64,000 nt of DNA, taken from the NCBI GenBank assembly GCA_002419585.1, contig DIGJ01000033.1:1-64000 (forward strand), read 5' to 3'. Both the position numbers and the translations under genes were made by a program. The DNA comes from Lachnoclostridium sp. UBA5725 (lineage in GTDB: Bacteria > Bacillota > Clostridia > Lachnospirales > Lachnospiraceae). The notes under the pieces are model-generated. The model was given only the letters and a program-made list of their open reading frames with translations. It searched no databases and was not told the origin of the DNA. Shown here piece by piece: positions 8,451-16,682 of this stretch (within the stretch, counting starts at the first letter, position 1; each line of letters begins with the position of its first letter).

Positions 8451-9215
8451 ATGTTTTCATATGCTGAATTAATGGAATTAGATGGGTTATGTAAAGAAGA
8501 TAACCGTTTTGAAAAATATGTCGAGCGATTAAGAGAAGAGAATAACCAACTTCTATCAAAAGTAACCCACGAAATTGGTAACCCGTTAACCATCATTTAT
8601 AGTACCATTCAACTCATGGAGTCTAAAAACCCACTCTTAAAGGAACAGCCGTATTGGAACCAGCTCAATAAGGATGTAAAAGACTTATCTTTACTTCTTC
8701 ACGATTATTCTGATTACAATTCTTGCGACAGCCTCAACTTAGAAAAAGAGAACTTATTCGATATACTGCAAACGGTTAGTCGAAGCTTTGAACCTGTTTT
8801 TATACATAATAAGATAGACTGGTCCTTTCAAGTTTCTCGCAATATGATTCCACTGATGAGTTCTTATGTATGTGATATTGTTAAGATTAAGCAAGTATTT
8901 GTAAATATCATAAAAAATGGAGTAGAAGCACTTGAGGAGAATCAACGTTTGTGGATACAAGTCCCAGATTTAGGTGAGCAAATCGAAGGAGTAACGCAAG
9001 GTAGCGAACATCTTATCCTGCGCTTTGGAAATAACGGTCTTCCAATTGCTTCAAACGAACTCAATGGCATGTTTTTACCAAGAGCATCAAACAAAGTTGG
9101 CGGTTCTGGCATTGGTCTTTCTATTTCCAGACGGATTATCGAAGCCCATGGTGGTAAGATATTCGTAAATTCGGACCAAAATGAAACCGTATTTACAATA
9201 TGCCTCCCACTATAA
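8451..9215 (+). CDS. Soluble sensor histidine kinase
   Basis: A 254-residue orphan kinase without membrane helices or a recognised sensor domain. The phospho-acceptor is His 40 in THEIGNPLT. The ATPase domain has the N box VFVNIIKNGVEAL, a GNNGLPI G1-like box and GGSGIGLSISRRIIEAHGG. The HEIGNPLT H box resembles the sporulation phosphorelay kinases (KinA/B type use HEIRNPLT) with Gly in place of Arg. AAAGGAGG lies before the ATG. No response regulator is adjacent, so it may feed Spo0A or Spo0F-like proteins, which is a guess from the H box. The first 30 residues may be a coiled dimer lead-in. Confidence 0.87.
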   Translation: MFSYAELMELDGLCKEDNRFEKYVERLREENNQLLSKVTHEIGNPLTIIYSTIQLMESKNPLLKEQPYWNQLNKDVKDLSLLLHDYSDYNSCDSLNLEKENLFDILQTVSRSFEPVFIHNKIDWSFQVSRNMIPLMSSYVCDIVKIKQVFVNIIKNGVEALEENQRLWIQVPDLGEQIEGVTQGSEHLILRFGNNGLPIASNELNGMFLPRASNKVGGSGIGLSISRRIIEAHGGKIFVNSDQNETVFTICLPL

Positions 9216-9228
9216 TTAAAAAGAAAGG

Positions 9229-9320
9229 GTTGCGAAATGTAAGTTATCTTTCATTCGCATCCAGCGCACAAATAGCATGTACTCTAACCGAACTTATGCG
9301 ATTAGAGTACATGCTATTTT
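9229..9320. repeat. Intergenic stem element, copy 4 (short form)
   Basis: A 17-bp perfect stem, AATAGCATGTACTCTAA (9271-9287) with its complement at 9302-9318. The loop CCGAACTTATGCGA resembles the ACCGAATTTATACGA core of copy 6. The flank GTTATCTTTCATTCGCAT (9243-9260) is a decayed version of the left end GTTATCCCAATTCGCAT. It lies between the convergent kinase and EIIC genes and could act as a bidirectional terminator. Confidence 0.65.
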
Positions 9321-9324
9321 CATT

Positions 9325-10389
9325 CTATATATCCAGTTTCATATCCCCAGCCTTAATCCAATTCTTATGACGCATAAATTCCGAAATGATAAAAGCTAAG
9401 ATTGCTGGTGCTATAATTTGCATACCAAATATTAAAAGTAATGTCACGGTACTTCCTCTGAAAGGTGCCATTGTCTGATATGTCATTATTTGCCCGATTA
9501 ATCCGCATGTACCCATTCCAGCACCAGTTGCATTGTTAGTAAGTCCAAAAATGCAAGTTGAAATTGGGCCTAAAATTGCGCTTGACAAAATAGCAGGAAG
9601 CCATATAATCGGTTTTCTAACAATGTTTGGCACCTGTAACATACTGGTTCCAAGTCCTTGCGCCAAAAGTCCTCCCATTTTATTCTCGCGATAACTTGCA
9701 ACTGCAAATCCAACCATGTTTGCACAGCACCCAACCGTCGCTGCTCCTGCTGCGATTCCTGAAATATTTAAAATGACACAGATTGCGGCTGAACTGATTG
9801 GAAGTGTTAATATCATTCCCATTAATACAGCTATCACTATTCCCATCGTAAACTTATGCTGATCCGTTGCCCAATTGATAATAATACCAATGTCTGTCAT
9901 AAATTTGGAAATCGGTGGACCTACAAGTAGGCCGACTACTCCTCCACAAAAAATAGATACCAACGGTGTAATTAAAATATCAATTTTTGTTTTACCTGAA
10001 ACCAAGTGACCTATTTCTATTCCAATATAGGCTGCAACAAAAGCGCCGAGTGGTTCACCTGGACCTGCAAACGTAATCACACCATTTGTAATAAATGCAC
10101 CTGCAAGTATTTTACTTGATAAGGCACCTACCATACCTGTTGTAGCTGCTGACAATACTACCAACGGACTTTCCTTGAGTTTGTAAGCAACTCCACATCC
10201 AATTCCTGCACCAGTTACGCTCGCCGCTAATTTACCAATTATGAATAAATAACTACCATAGGTTCCACCTACTAAAGTTCCAATCTGTTGAATAATGGTT
10301 CCGACTATTAATGTTGAAAATAATCCAAGTGCCATCCCACTTAATCCGTCTATAAACAGACGATTACAATATCTCTTGATTGCCTCCAT
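9325..10389 (-). CDS. PTS EIIC-like membrane protein (PTS_EIIC_2 family)
   Basis: A 354-residue polytopic protein with about ten hydrophobic segments rich in Gly and Ala, matching the PF13303 type of EIIC-like proteins. These occur without the usual EIIA/EIIB partners, and their transport substrate is unknown. The reading frame extends to 10539, but AAAGGTG stands before the ATG at 10389 and the protein then starts MEAIKRYCNRLFIDGLSG as in the family. It diverges from a small hypothetical gene. No PTS phosphotransfer histidine or cysteine domain is present in the gene or nearby. Confidence 0.85.
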   Translation of the reverse strand: MEAIKRYCNRLFIDGLSGMALGLFSTLIVGTIIQQIGTLVGGTYGSYLFIIGKLAASVTGAGIGCGVAYKLKESPLVVLSAATTGMVGALSSKILAGAFITNGVITFAGPGEPLGAFVAAYIGIEIGHLVSGKTKIDILITPLVSIFCGGVVGLLVGPPISKFMTDIGIIINWATDQHKFTMGIVIAVLMGMILTLPISSAAICVILNISGIAAGAATVGCCANMVGFAVASYRENKMGGLLAQGLGTSMLQVPNIVRKPIIWLPAILSSAILGPISTCIFGLTNNATGAGMGTCGLIGQIMTYQTMAPFRGSTVTLLLIFGMQIIAPAILAFIISEFMRHKNWIKAGDMKLDI

Positions 10390-10443
10390 ATTTACACCTT
10401 TCAAAACACGTATGTTTACATCTGTCTTGTCACATTCAGTATT

Positions 10444-10472
10444 ATCATAGCAGTCATTCTCAAAAACAGCAA
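10444..10472 (-). promoter_or_regulatory. Candidate promoter of the EIIC-like gene
   Basis: On the minus strand TTGCTG (10467-10472), a 17-base spacer and TATGAT (10444-10449). Confidence 0.45.
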
Positions 10473-10487
10473 GCATTATTTTCGTCG

Positions 10488-10516
10488 TTGTAGAAAACGA
10501 AAATAGATGATATACT
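10488..10516 (+). promoter_or_regulatory. Candidate promoter of the 10566 gene
   Basis: TTGTAG (10488-10493), a 17-base spacer and TATACT (10511-10516), about 50 bases before the start codon. Confidence 0.5.
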
Positions 10517-10565
10517 ACTAAATGAATTTTTCCAAACAATGAAGATATCCCAAAGGAGATTTATT

Positions 10566-10835
10566 ATGTTCCGCTTATGGTGCAAAATATGGGCGAATAC
10601 CCATTTAATAAAAGATATTGTTATCGAAATTGACCAACCTGATTTAACTCGTACTCAAAAAATTTTTAAAGCTTTAGATGAGGCTTGTTATGCATTTGAC
10701 CTTTCAAAACCGATCTGGTTGGATTCTACAATCAAAGAATTTAAACGTCACGACAAGGTTCGTTTTTCAAAAGATAACTTTATTGATTCCATTGATTTTG
10801 ATTTCTTAGAAATACATGTTATCGAGGAAGGCTAA
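10566..10835 (+). CDS. Small conserved hypothetical protein
   Basis: Not recognised. An 89-residue soluble protein beginning MFRLWCKIWANTHL. It is rich in acidic and aromatic residues (FDLSKPIWLDS, RHDKVRFSKDNF, IDFDFLEIHVIEE), suggesting a compact alpha/beta domain. The ATG at 10566 has AAAGGAG nine bases upstream; an in-frame ATG at 10539 lacks this. It has its own candidate promoter and is followed by a perfect palindrome that may terminate it. Confidence 0.75.
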   Translation: MFRLWCKIWANTHLIKDIVIEIDQPDLTRTQKIFKALDEACYAFDLSKPIWLDSTIKEFKRHDKVRFSKDNFIDSIDFDFLEIHVIEEG

Positions 10836-10862
10836 AAACACATATTACTGGGCAAACGATAG

Positions 10863-10985
10863 AGCAACAAGGGATTATTGCAAAATTTTATCCCAATTTG
10901 CGAAGCAGAGCCAAAACAGCATGCTGTTTTGGCTCTGCTTCGCAAATTGAACACAAACTATATTTTTTCAACACACCCTATTTTT
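10863..10985. repeat. Intergenic stem element, copy 5 (perfect palindrome)
   Basis: Positions 10895-10948 are a perfect 54-bp palindrome centred on CAGCATGCTG. It is flanked on the left by TTATCCC and on the right by GAACACAAACTATATTTTTT, the same ends as in copy 6. Here the inner core is missing and the two arms are directly fused. It separates a convergent gene pair and, with the T-run on the right, should terminate plus-strand transcription. Confidence 0.85.
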
Positions 10986-10989
10986 ACTT

Positions 10990-11625
10990 CTATTTCTTTT
11001 TTCGAAAAACACTCTTTTTCTTCTTTTTCTCCATATCTAATTCCGCTGCTGCAACTTCTTGTCTGGCTTTTTGCATACCTCGAATCGCTTCATCTAGCCT
11101 GCGGAACCGATCTTCTTCTCGCTCTTCTTTGTCTCGCATCATAAAGTCCATTTCCTTTAGCACATTATCGGATATATTATCACTAACCGCATTGGATAGC
11201 TCTCGATTATTCTCTTTTAATGCCTCTGTAATTAAATCTTTCATAATCGCCTTAAACTGTTGTATTTTAGGCCCATTATCAACTACCAGCTTAGACTCTC
11301 CCGCTTTTACTACTTCGAGGCTATTTGTCTTTTCTTCCACTCTTTGATTGAGTTCCTCTCGAATTCGATAAAAACTCACATCATCAAGTGCGCATATCTG
11401 ATCAATCTTTGGTAATGCTAACCTAATTGCTTTTAATTGAAACCCTTTTTCCTTTAGATTTTTAATCTGCTTCAACAACTGCATATTCTCTTCGGTGTAA
11501 TGTCGGTGCCCCATCTCATTTCTAGGAATATCAAGATGCAGCTCGTCCTCCCAGTAACGCAACACATGGGGCTCTACCTTTAGTTTTCTAGATGCGTCTG
11601 ATATTATGTAGTGTACTTCGCTCAT
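10990..11625 (-). CDS. MerR family transcriptional regulator
   Basis: A 211-residue regulator. The N-terminal winged helix is of the MerR/CueR type (residues about 5-70) and includes LRYWEDEL and RNEMGHRHYTEENMQLL. The C-terminal two thirds are charged and predicted to be helical or coiled coil, ending in a basic tail with a run of lysines. No metal-binding cysteines are present in the effector part, so the inducer is unknown. AGGAGGG lies before the ATG. Similar proteins with long coiled C-termini in clostridia are of unknown regulon. It diverges from the rhomboid gene. Confidence 0.88.
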   Translation of the reverse strand: MSEVHYIISDASRKLKVEPHVLRYWEDELHLDIPRNEMGHRHYTEENMQLLKQIKNLKEKGFQLKAIRLALPKIDQICALDDVSFYRIREELNQRVEEKTNSLEVVKAGESKLVVDNGPKIQQFKAIMKDLITEALKENNRELSNAVSDNISDNVLKEMDFMMRDKEEREEDRFRRLDEAIRGMQKARQEVAAAELDMEKKKKKSVFRKKK

Positions 11626-11819
11626 TTATTTTTCCCTCCTGTTATTCACCTGCCTCATTACATTATTAGGTTATTAAAAACTGCTACATCTTGCAACCAA
11701 AACTCATTGACTCAAAATTACAAAAAATCCGTTCTTATTTTATAATAATACGGTGTTCGATTTAAACCTTTTAAATTTTGCAAAAAAATGATATACTTTT
11801 TTTGAAAGGGGCTAAGTTT

Positions 11820-12482
11820 ATGCCAGAACGTACAGAAAAAGAACCAAAAGATATTGGCGATTATTATTCACTTATAAATGCCATTATTATCGTTTTGAAT
11901 ATTGTTGTTTTTGTTATTGTTGACTTAAGTCATTCCTCCACGAACACAGAGTGGATGTTACGATGTGGCGCCATGTACGGGCCTTATATTCTAGAAAAAG
12001 GTGAATTTTATCGCCTTGTTACGTCTATGTTTCTGCACTTTGGAGTAGCTCATATATTCAATAATATGTTGGTACTTTGGTTTATCGGGGGTACTCTCGA
12101 AAAACTAGCTGGGCATATTAAATATGTTTTTATTTATTTTACATCTGGAGTTCTTGCAGGGTGTTTCTCTATCGGTTATAATGTTTTAAGTGGACAGACT
12201 CCCGTTGCCGCTGGTGCTTCTGGTGCAATCTTCGGCGTTGTGGGTGCATTGCTTTATGTTGTCCTCATTAATCGCGGAAATGCAGAAGGACTTACCAAAC
12301 GACAAATGCTTATTTTTATATTCCTGAGCCTATATAGTGGATTTGCCAATCAAGAGGTTGACAATGCAGCTCATATTGGTGGGTTTATAAGCGGATTTTT
12401 ACTTGCTCTTTTGCTTTATCGCAAACCAAAATACAACGACTACAATACTGAATGGAGGGAATCTTCCGATGATGAGAATTAA
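11820..12482 (+). CDS. Rhomboid family intramembrane serine protease
   Basis: A 220-residue membrane protease. Six or so membrane helices surround the catalytic dyad Ser 134 (GASGAIFG) and His 185 (AHIGGFISG). The conserved HIFNNM segment near residues 78-83 supplies the oxyanion-side residues. The ATG at 11820 is preceded by GAAAGGGG; the frame upstream to 11778 is probably untranslated. Fourteen bases at the end overlap the following flavoprotein gene, so the two are coupled. Substrates are unknown. Confidence 0.93.
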   Translation: MPERTEKEPKDIGDYYSLINAIIIVLNIVVFVIVDLSHSSTNTEWMLRCGAMYGPYILEKGEFYRLVTSMFLHFGVAHIFNNMLVLWFIGGTLEKLAGHIKYVFIYFTSGVLAGCFSIGYNVLSGQTPVAAGASGAIFGVVGALLYVVLINRGNAEGLTKRQMLIFIFLSLYSGFANQEVDNAAHIGGFISGFLLALLLYRKPKYNDYNTEWRESSDDEN

Positions 12483-13461
12483 CATATATTATGGTGGCCG
12501 TGGTCTTATCGAAGATCCTACTATCTATGTTATAAATAAGCTTGCGGATGTACTAAAAGACTTACGTGTTGAAGTAAATCGCTATAATCTTTATGAAGAT
12601 AAACAAGGAATTTCGACCTTAACCAGAACCTTAAAAGAATGTGATGGTGTAATTCTTGCGGTCAATGTAGAATGGATGGGAATTGGCGGACTCATGCAGC
12701 AATTTCTAGATGCTTGCTGGCTCTACGCTGATAAGGAAAAAATAAGCCGCCTTTATATGTTGCCAGTTGTCATGTCCTCGACATATGGCGAACGGGATGC
12801 CGAATTTACCCTAATAAAAGCATGGGAAATGTTCGGTGGCATTCCTTTAAATGGTTTATGTGCATATGTGGAAAATCATGTAGACTTTGAAACCAATCCC
12901 GAATATACCTTAATGATTGAGAAACGTGCGGAGAGCTTATATCGAACCATAAATCAAAAAACAAAAACTTTTCCTAACAGCACAAATGCCGTAAAACAGA
13001 CACTACTAGTAAATAACACCATTGATTTAACACCGCAGGAAAGCGAACAGCTATCCATGTATGTTTCTGATGATACGTATGTGAAAAAGCAGAAAGAGGA
13101 TATTGAAGAATTAACTCAGATATTTAAAGAAATGCTCGGTACTTCGGATGATGGACAGGAATTTATTTCAAACCTTAAGAATAGTTTTCATCCCCTGGAT
13201 GATTTTTCTGCCTCCTATGCAATAACAATTGAGGATGCAAATAAGACACTTGTTATTGAAGTAAAAAACTCCGATCTGAAATGTTACTATGGACAAAAAG
13301 AAGATGCCGATGTTGCTGCCAAAACTTCACATGAAACCATGACAAGTATTATAAATTCTCAAATGACCTTCCAGCGTGCATTTATGTCTGGTGCACTCAC
13401 TGCAAAAGGAAATTTTAAGACCTTACGTTCTTTTGATACTATTTTTCAGTTTGAGTCTTAA
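12469..13461 (+). CDS. Flavodoxin/FMN-reductase-like protein with C-terminal SCP2 domain
   Basis: A 330-residue fusion. Residues about 1-165 resemble NADPH-dependent FMN reductases/flavodoxins (VILAVNVEWMGIGGLMQQFLD and PVVMSSTYGERD segments lie where FMN phosphate and ring contacts are expected). Residues about 235-330 form an SCP2-like sterol-carrier fold, with YAITIEDANKTLVIEV and QRAFMSGALTAKGNF. The start at 12469 has GGAGGG nine bases upstream, inside the rhomboid gene; ATG 12472 is an alternative. The lipid-binding fold coupled to a rhomboid protease suggests membrane-linked redox chemistry, but this is inference. Confidence 0.85.
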   Translation: MMRINIYYGGRGLIEDPTIYVINKLADVLKDLRVEVNRYNLYEDKQGISTLTRTLKECDGVILAVNVEWMGIGGLMQQFLDACWLYADKEKISRLYMLPVVMSSTYGERDAEFTLIKAWEMFGGIPLNGLCAYVENHVDFETNPEYTLMIEKRAESLYRTINQKTKTFPNSTNAVKQTLLVNNTIDLTPQESEQLSMYVSDDTYVKKQKEDIEELTQIFKEMLGTSDDGQEFISNLKNSFHPLDDFSASYAITIEDANKTLVIEVKNSDLKCYYGQKEDADVAAKTSHETMTSIINSQMTFQRAFMSGALTAKGNFKTLRSFDTIFQFES

Positions 13462-13475
13462 TATAATAATATTAG

Positions 13476-13520
13476 AAAAAAGATGTTCTAAAAATAATTT
13501 TTAGAACATCTTTTTTTGAT
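13476..13520. terminator. Bidirectional terminator
   Basis: A perfect hairpin, AGATGTTCTAAAAA with its complement, flanked by A-runs and T-runs, between convergent genes. Confidence 0.93.
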
Positions 13521-13522
13521 TA

Positions 13523-14020
13523 CTATTTTGGATTGTACATTCCATGGGCTTCCATGTACTTGTAAATCTGCTCCCCATGATGTTGTTCTTCTTTTTGATT
13601 ATGATTCAATACATCTCTTAGATTGGTATCTCTAAATTCAAAAATCGAAACATTGTAACCTGAGGATACAAATTTCTCCATTGCAAGTGTATCCTCACAA
13701 AGGAACTTGTCATGTTCGAACGATGATGTATTTTCATCTTTGCAGCAAGCAGGATCTTTTCCTAAAGTACTACCTGCAGATAAGCTTTGTCCGCTATTAG
13801 CGCTACCAGAATTACTACCACTCATATTAGGAGTACTTCCTCCTAATATTTGGTTTACGGTATCAAGATGCTGCTGTTCTATTTTTCCGATTTGGGAAAA
13901 TAGATTTTTAAGTTCACCATCACAGGCACTTGCGGAATATTTCGTATATTTATCCACGCAAAGTTTTTCCTGAGTTTTCAAGTCTTGTAAAAGAGCGGTC
14001 TCTTTTTGTGTTAACATCAT
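13523..14020 (-). CDS. CotF-family spore coat-like protein
   Basis: A 165-residue protein of the CotF ferritin-like family. Two helical parts (about 5-60 and 105-160) hold conserved EKLCVDKYTKYS and CEDTLAMEKFVSSGYN-type segments, separated by a Ser/Gly-rich linker and a DPACCKDE cysteine pair. Related proteins are spore coat or spore-surface components. The long upstream frame (to 14209) is not coding: GAGGAAA sits before the double ATG at 14020. The 5' leader has competing stems (see 14048-14157). Confidence 0.85.
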   Translation of the reverse strand: MMLTQKETALLQDLKTQEKLCVDKYTKYSASACDGELKNLFSQIGKIEQQHLDTVNQILGGSTPNMSGSNSGSANSGQSLSAGSTLGKDPACCKDENTSSFEHDKFLCEDTLAMEKFVSSGYNVSIFEFRDTNLRDVLNHNQKEEQHHGEQIYKYMEAHGMYNPK

Positions 14021-14047
14021 ATTATTTTTCCTCATTTCTACGCTGCT

Positions 14048-14157
14048 CTTTGTGCATACCAAGTTTGTGTATGCACAAAGACACAAACTTGATGAGTGAA
14101 AATGTTTTCCTTTCGCTCTGCTCCCATCTGCCGCCTTGGCAGAAAAATCAGAGAGCG
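14048..14157 (-). promoter_or_regulatory. Structured leader with mutually exclusive stems before the CotF-like gene
   Basis: Two overlapping pairings share bases. Stem A is TTTGTGCATA (14049-14058) with TATGCACAAA (14070-14079). Stem B is CAAGTTTGTGT (14060-14070) with ACACAAACTTG (14081-14091). Each is perfect and each excludes the other. Further upstream TCTGCC/GGCAGA (14127-14143) is nested in CGCTCTG and CAGAGAGCG. This could be an operator region or an RNA switch. Confidence 0.5.
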
Positions 14158-14240
14158 TGAAAATATATATCACTATCACACTTATCACTTCGAAAAATAG
14201 TATGACCACCCTTTTACGTCCTTATTCGTACAATAAATAT

Positions 14241-14921
14241 TTATTTTGATGGCATCAATCGAATTATTCTTGAAGCAAATTCATTGAAATTTTGTGTCTG
14301 TAAAATTACTTTTCCAGGGCCAACGAGTTTTGTTAAAAATAAACCTTCGCCACCTAAAAAGATATTCTTAATTCCCTTCACTGTTTCAATTTCATAAGAT
14401 ACTGTTTTTTCAAATGCTACGATATTTCCGGTATCAACTTTTAAAACTTCTCCCGGAGCCAACTCTTTTTCCACTTTATTTCCATCAATTTCCAAAAACA
14501 CCATACCACTTCCAGTAATATCTTGAAGTATAAATCCTTCTCCACCAAATAATCCCGCAGAGATTTTTTTAGTGAAAGCAACAGAAAGGTTTACACTTGG
14601 CTGCGCGCAAAGAAAAGATCCTTTTTGGCAAATCAAACCACCGCAGTTTCCTACATCAACTGGCAAGATCTCTCCTGCAACCGTAGAAGCAAATGCAATA
14701 TTTGCTCCACTTTTTTGTGCAGTATACGTTGCCATGAATAACGATTCCCCTGCAAACATTCTTCCTATACTTTTACCCAGACCACCTCTCATATTGGTGT
14801 CCATTAAGACATCCTCACTCATCCATGCCATTCCACCAGATTGTGTAATCATGGATTCTCCTTGTGCTTCAAATGTAATTTCAACAGCAGGCATGGTATC
14901 TCCTAAAACTTTATATTGCAT
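14241..14921 (-). CDS. AIM24/TIGR00266 family protein
   Basis: A 226-residue beta-rich protein of the TIGR00266 family (related to mitochondrial AIM24), built of repeated glycine-rich strands. Characteristic segments are MITQSGGMAWMSEDV, GESLFMATYTA, GNCGGLICQKGSFLCAQPSV and GGEGLFLTKLVGPGKV. Tryptophan-RNA-attenuation-like folds are known for this group, but its cellular role is not established. The AGGAG ribosome site lies before the ATG. It is monocistronic on the minus strand next to the CotF-like gene. Confidence 0.92.
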   Translation of the reverse strand: MQYKVLGDTMPAVEITFEAQGESMITQSGGMAWMSEDVLMDTNMRGGLGKSIGRMFAGESLFMATYTAQKSGANIAFASTVAGEILPVDVGNCGGLICQKGSFLCAQPSVNLSVAFTKKISAGLFGGEGFILQDITGSGMVFLEIDGNKVEKELAPGEVLKVDTGNIVAFEKTVSYEIETVKGIKNIFLGGEGLFLTKLVGPGKVILQTQNFNEFASRIIRLMPSK

Positions 14922-15066
14922 TATGTAAATCCTCCCAAAAAATTTATTTTTCCTATATTTGGATTATATCATATTATACGAATACTTTTCATTCTTTTTT
15001 CTAAACTTTATATATGGTATACTATTACTTATGACGTATAAACACAGCGAAAGAATGGAGAAAACA

Positions 15067-16146
15067 ATGAAACACAAACATAGCATTCAAAAAAAATTAT
15101 ATTTATTTTTGCTTATAGCAAGCTTAATCATTCCTTCAATCCTCAATTTTTCACCAGTAACACAAGTTGCAGCTTCCACTGTTAGTTCATCTTCAAGTTA
15201 TCTTTCTATGATTGTTGGTAATACTGCAACTTTAAAACTTTCTGGAATTAATTCGGGAGTTACTTGGAAGTCAGGGAATAAAGCGGTTGTAAATGTCACC
15301 ACGCAAGGGAAAGTAACTGCAAAGAAAAAGGGAACTACTACCGTTATTGCTACCTATAAAGGAAATCAATACAAATGGTTTATTTCCGTTAAAAACTCTT
15401 TAGCGAGTGCATGTAAAACAGGCGATACCAGCGGACTATCAAAAACAGATCAAGCAATCGTTAAAAAAGTGTATTCCATTATTGCAAGCACGATTACATC
15501 GGATATGACAGATTATGATAAAGTAAAAGCCATTCATGATTATATTATCTTAAATTGCACATATGATATGCGCGGAGAAGAGAATATTTCTTTCATACCA
15601 AATGCTTCTTATCATCCAGAAGGATGCTTATTGTATGAAATCAGCGTTTGTCAGGGCTATGCAGAAAGTTTTGAACTATTTATGAATGCGCTCGGAATCA
15701 AAAACAAACTGCTTACCGGCTCCGCAACAGCACCAAATGGTAAAACTACTTCTCATGCATGGAATAGTGTGAAATTAGAAAATAAGTGGTACCAGATTGA
15801 TCTGACCTGGGATGACCCAATCGGAGTGAATCTAAAAGGCTATGTTAATTATAATTATTTTCTAAGAACAGACGCTTATTTTTTGCAAGATCACACATGG
15901 AGTCAAGAAAATTTTCCAGCTTGCACGGGAACCTCTTACTTGATGAAGCCATTCAAGGATTATATCGTGTCAACGGAGATTGAAGCTAGGAACTCTCTTC
16001 TTGCACAACAAGAGCAAGGCAAAACTTACTATACTTTTGTTTACAAAACCAATACAAAAATAAATCTTGACTTCTTAAAGACAACATATCGTAGTTTTTA
16101 TCCTATAGAAAGAGGCGAATATACGATTGTAGAGTACTTTAACTAA
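15067..16146 (+). CDS. Secreted transglutaminase-like protein with Big2 (Ig-like) domain
   Basis: A 359-residue exported protein. An N-terminal signal peptide (KKLYLFLLIASLI, cleavage near 35) is followed by a bacterial Ig-like Big2 domain (about 40-112; VTWKSGNKAVVNVTTQGKVT). The transglutaminase/protease core is about 140-260. Its triad is visible as Cys in SVCQGYAESF, His in TSHAWNSV and Asp in IDLTWDD. Such proteins process or cross-link surface or peptide substrates. The start at 15067 has GGAG nine bases upstream and gives a clean signal peptide; the longer frame from 14959 does not. It is monocistronic with a downstream hairpin. Confidence 0.88.
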   Translation: MKHKHSIQKKLYLFLLIASLIIPSILNFSPVTQVAASTVSSSSSYLSMIVGNTATLKLSGINSGVTWKSGNKAVVNVTTQGKVTAKKKGTTTVIATYKGNQYKWFISVKNSLASACKTGDTSGLSKTDQAIVKKVYSIIASTITSDMTDYDKVKAIHDYIILNCTYDMRGEENISFIPNASYHPEGCLLYEISVCQGYAESFELFMNALGIKNKLLTGSATAPNGKTTSHAWNSVKLENKWYQIDLTWDDPIGVNLKGYVNYNYFLRTDAYFLQDHTWSQENFPACTGTSYLMKPFKDYIVSTEIEARNSLLAQQEQGKTYYTFVYKTNTKINLDFLKTTYRSFYPIERGEYTIVEYFN

Positions 16147-16164
16147 ACAAAAGAATCCATCTAT

Positions 16165-16209
16165 GCTAATTCAATTCCACATTATGTGATATTGGATTGG
16201 CATTTTTGT
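16165..16209 (+). terminator. Likely terminator of the transglutaminase-like gene
   Basis: An imperfect 18-bp stem around CACATTATGTG, followed by TTTTT. Confidence 0.6.
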
Positions 16210-16358
16210 TATATTTTTCTCACTTTAAGATTGCGCTTCTTAATTTTGAGGTTTTCTTCAATTTCATTTCGAATTTGGTCCTCGAATCCTAAAATTTCAA
16301 ATTTTATCTTCAAATTTTACGATTTTCTAAATTACCACATTTCACCCCACATTTCACC

Positions 16359-16419
16359 TTGACAACTTTGTTTGTCAGTGGTATATTCTATTTGACTACT
16401 ATATTTGTCATAATGACAA
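16359..16419 (+). promoter_or_regulatory. Promoter and repeated operator of the XRE/DUF3169 operon
   Basis: TTGACA (16359-16364), a 17-base spacer and TATATT (16382-16387). TGACAA/TTGTCA half-sites occur at 16360-16365 and 16372-16377, overlapping the -35 box. A near-perfect inverted pair TTGTCA-TAA-TGACAA lies at 16405-16419 just past the -10. This is the layout expected for autorepression by the XRE protein. Confidence 0.7.
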
Positions 16420-16466
16420 TCATTGTTTGCACTGCTTATAATAGAAATGAAAAGGAAGTGATAAAA

Positions 16467-16682
16467 ATGGGACTTCAAAACCATTTAAAGGAATATCGCG
16501 CTAAAATTGATGTCAATCAACAAGAATTTGGAAAAATGGTAGGAGTTTCAAGACAGACGATAAGTCTGATTGAACGCGGTGATTATTCACCATCGGTAAC
16601 ACTTGCAATTAAAATCGCAAAAGTATTCAACGCTAGTGTTGAAGATATTTTTATTTATCAGGAGGACGAAGAAAATGAATGA
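16467..16682 (+). CDS. XRE family (Cro/C1-type) regulator
   Basis: A 71-residue regulator consisting of one helix-turn-helix domain: NQQEFGKMVGVSRQTISLIE is the recognition part, followed by the KIAKVFNASVEDIF tail typical of the short chromosomal type. The ATG at 16467 follows GGAAGTG; a frame from 16359 overlaps the promoter and is not used. The end overlaps the membrane protein gene by eight bases. It likely represses its own promoter through the TGACAA/TTGTCA sites. Confidence 0.93.
   Translation: MGLQNHLKEYRAKIDVNQQEFGKMVGVSRQTISLIERGDYSPSVTLAIKIAKVFNASVEDIFIYQEDEENE

Noticed and set aside
10898..11347. A 149-residue plus-strand frame with Phe/Ser-rich protein
   Set aside because: It is antisense to the MerR gene and begins in a palindrome; the composition is that of a shadow frame.
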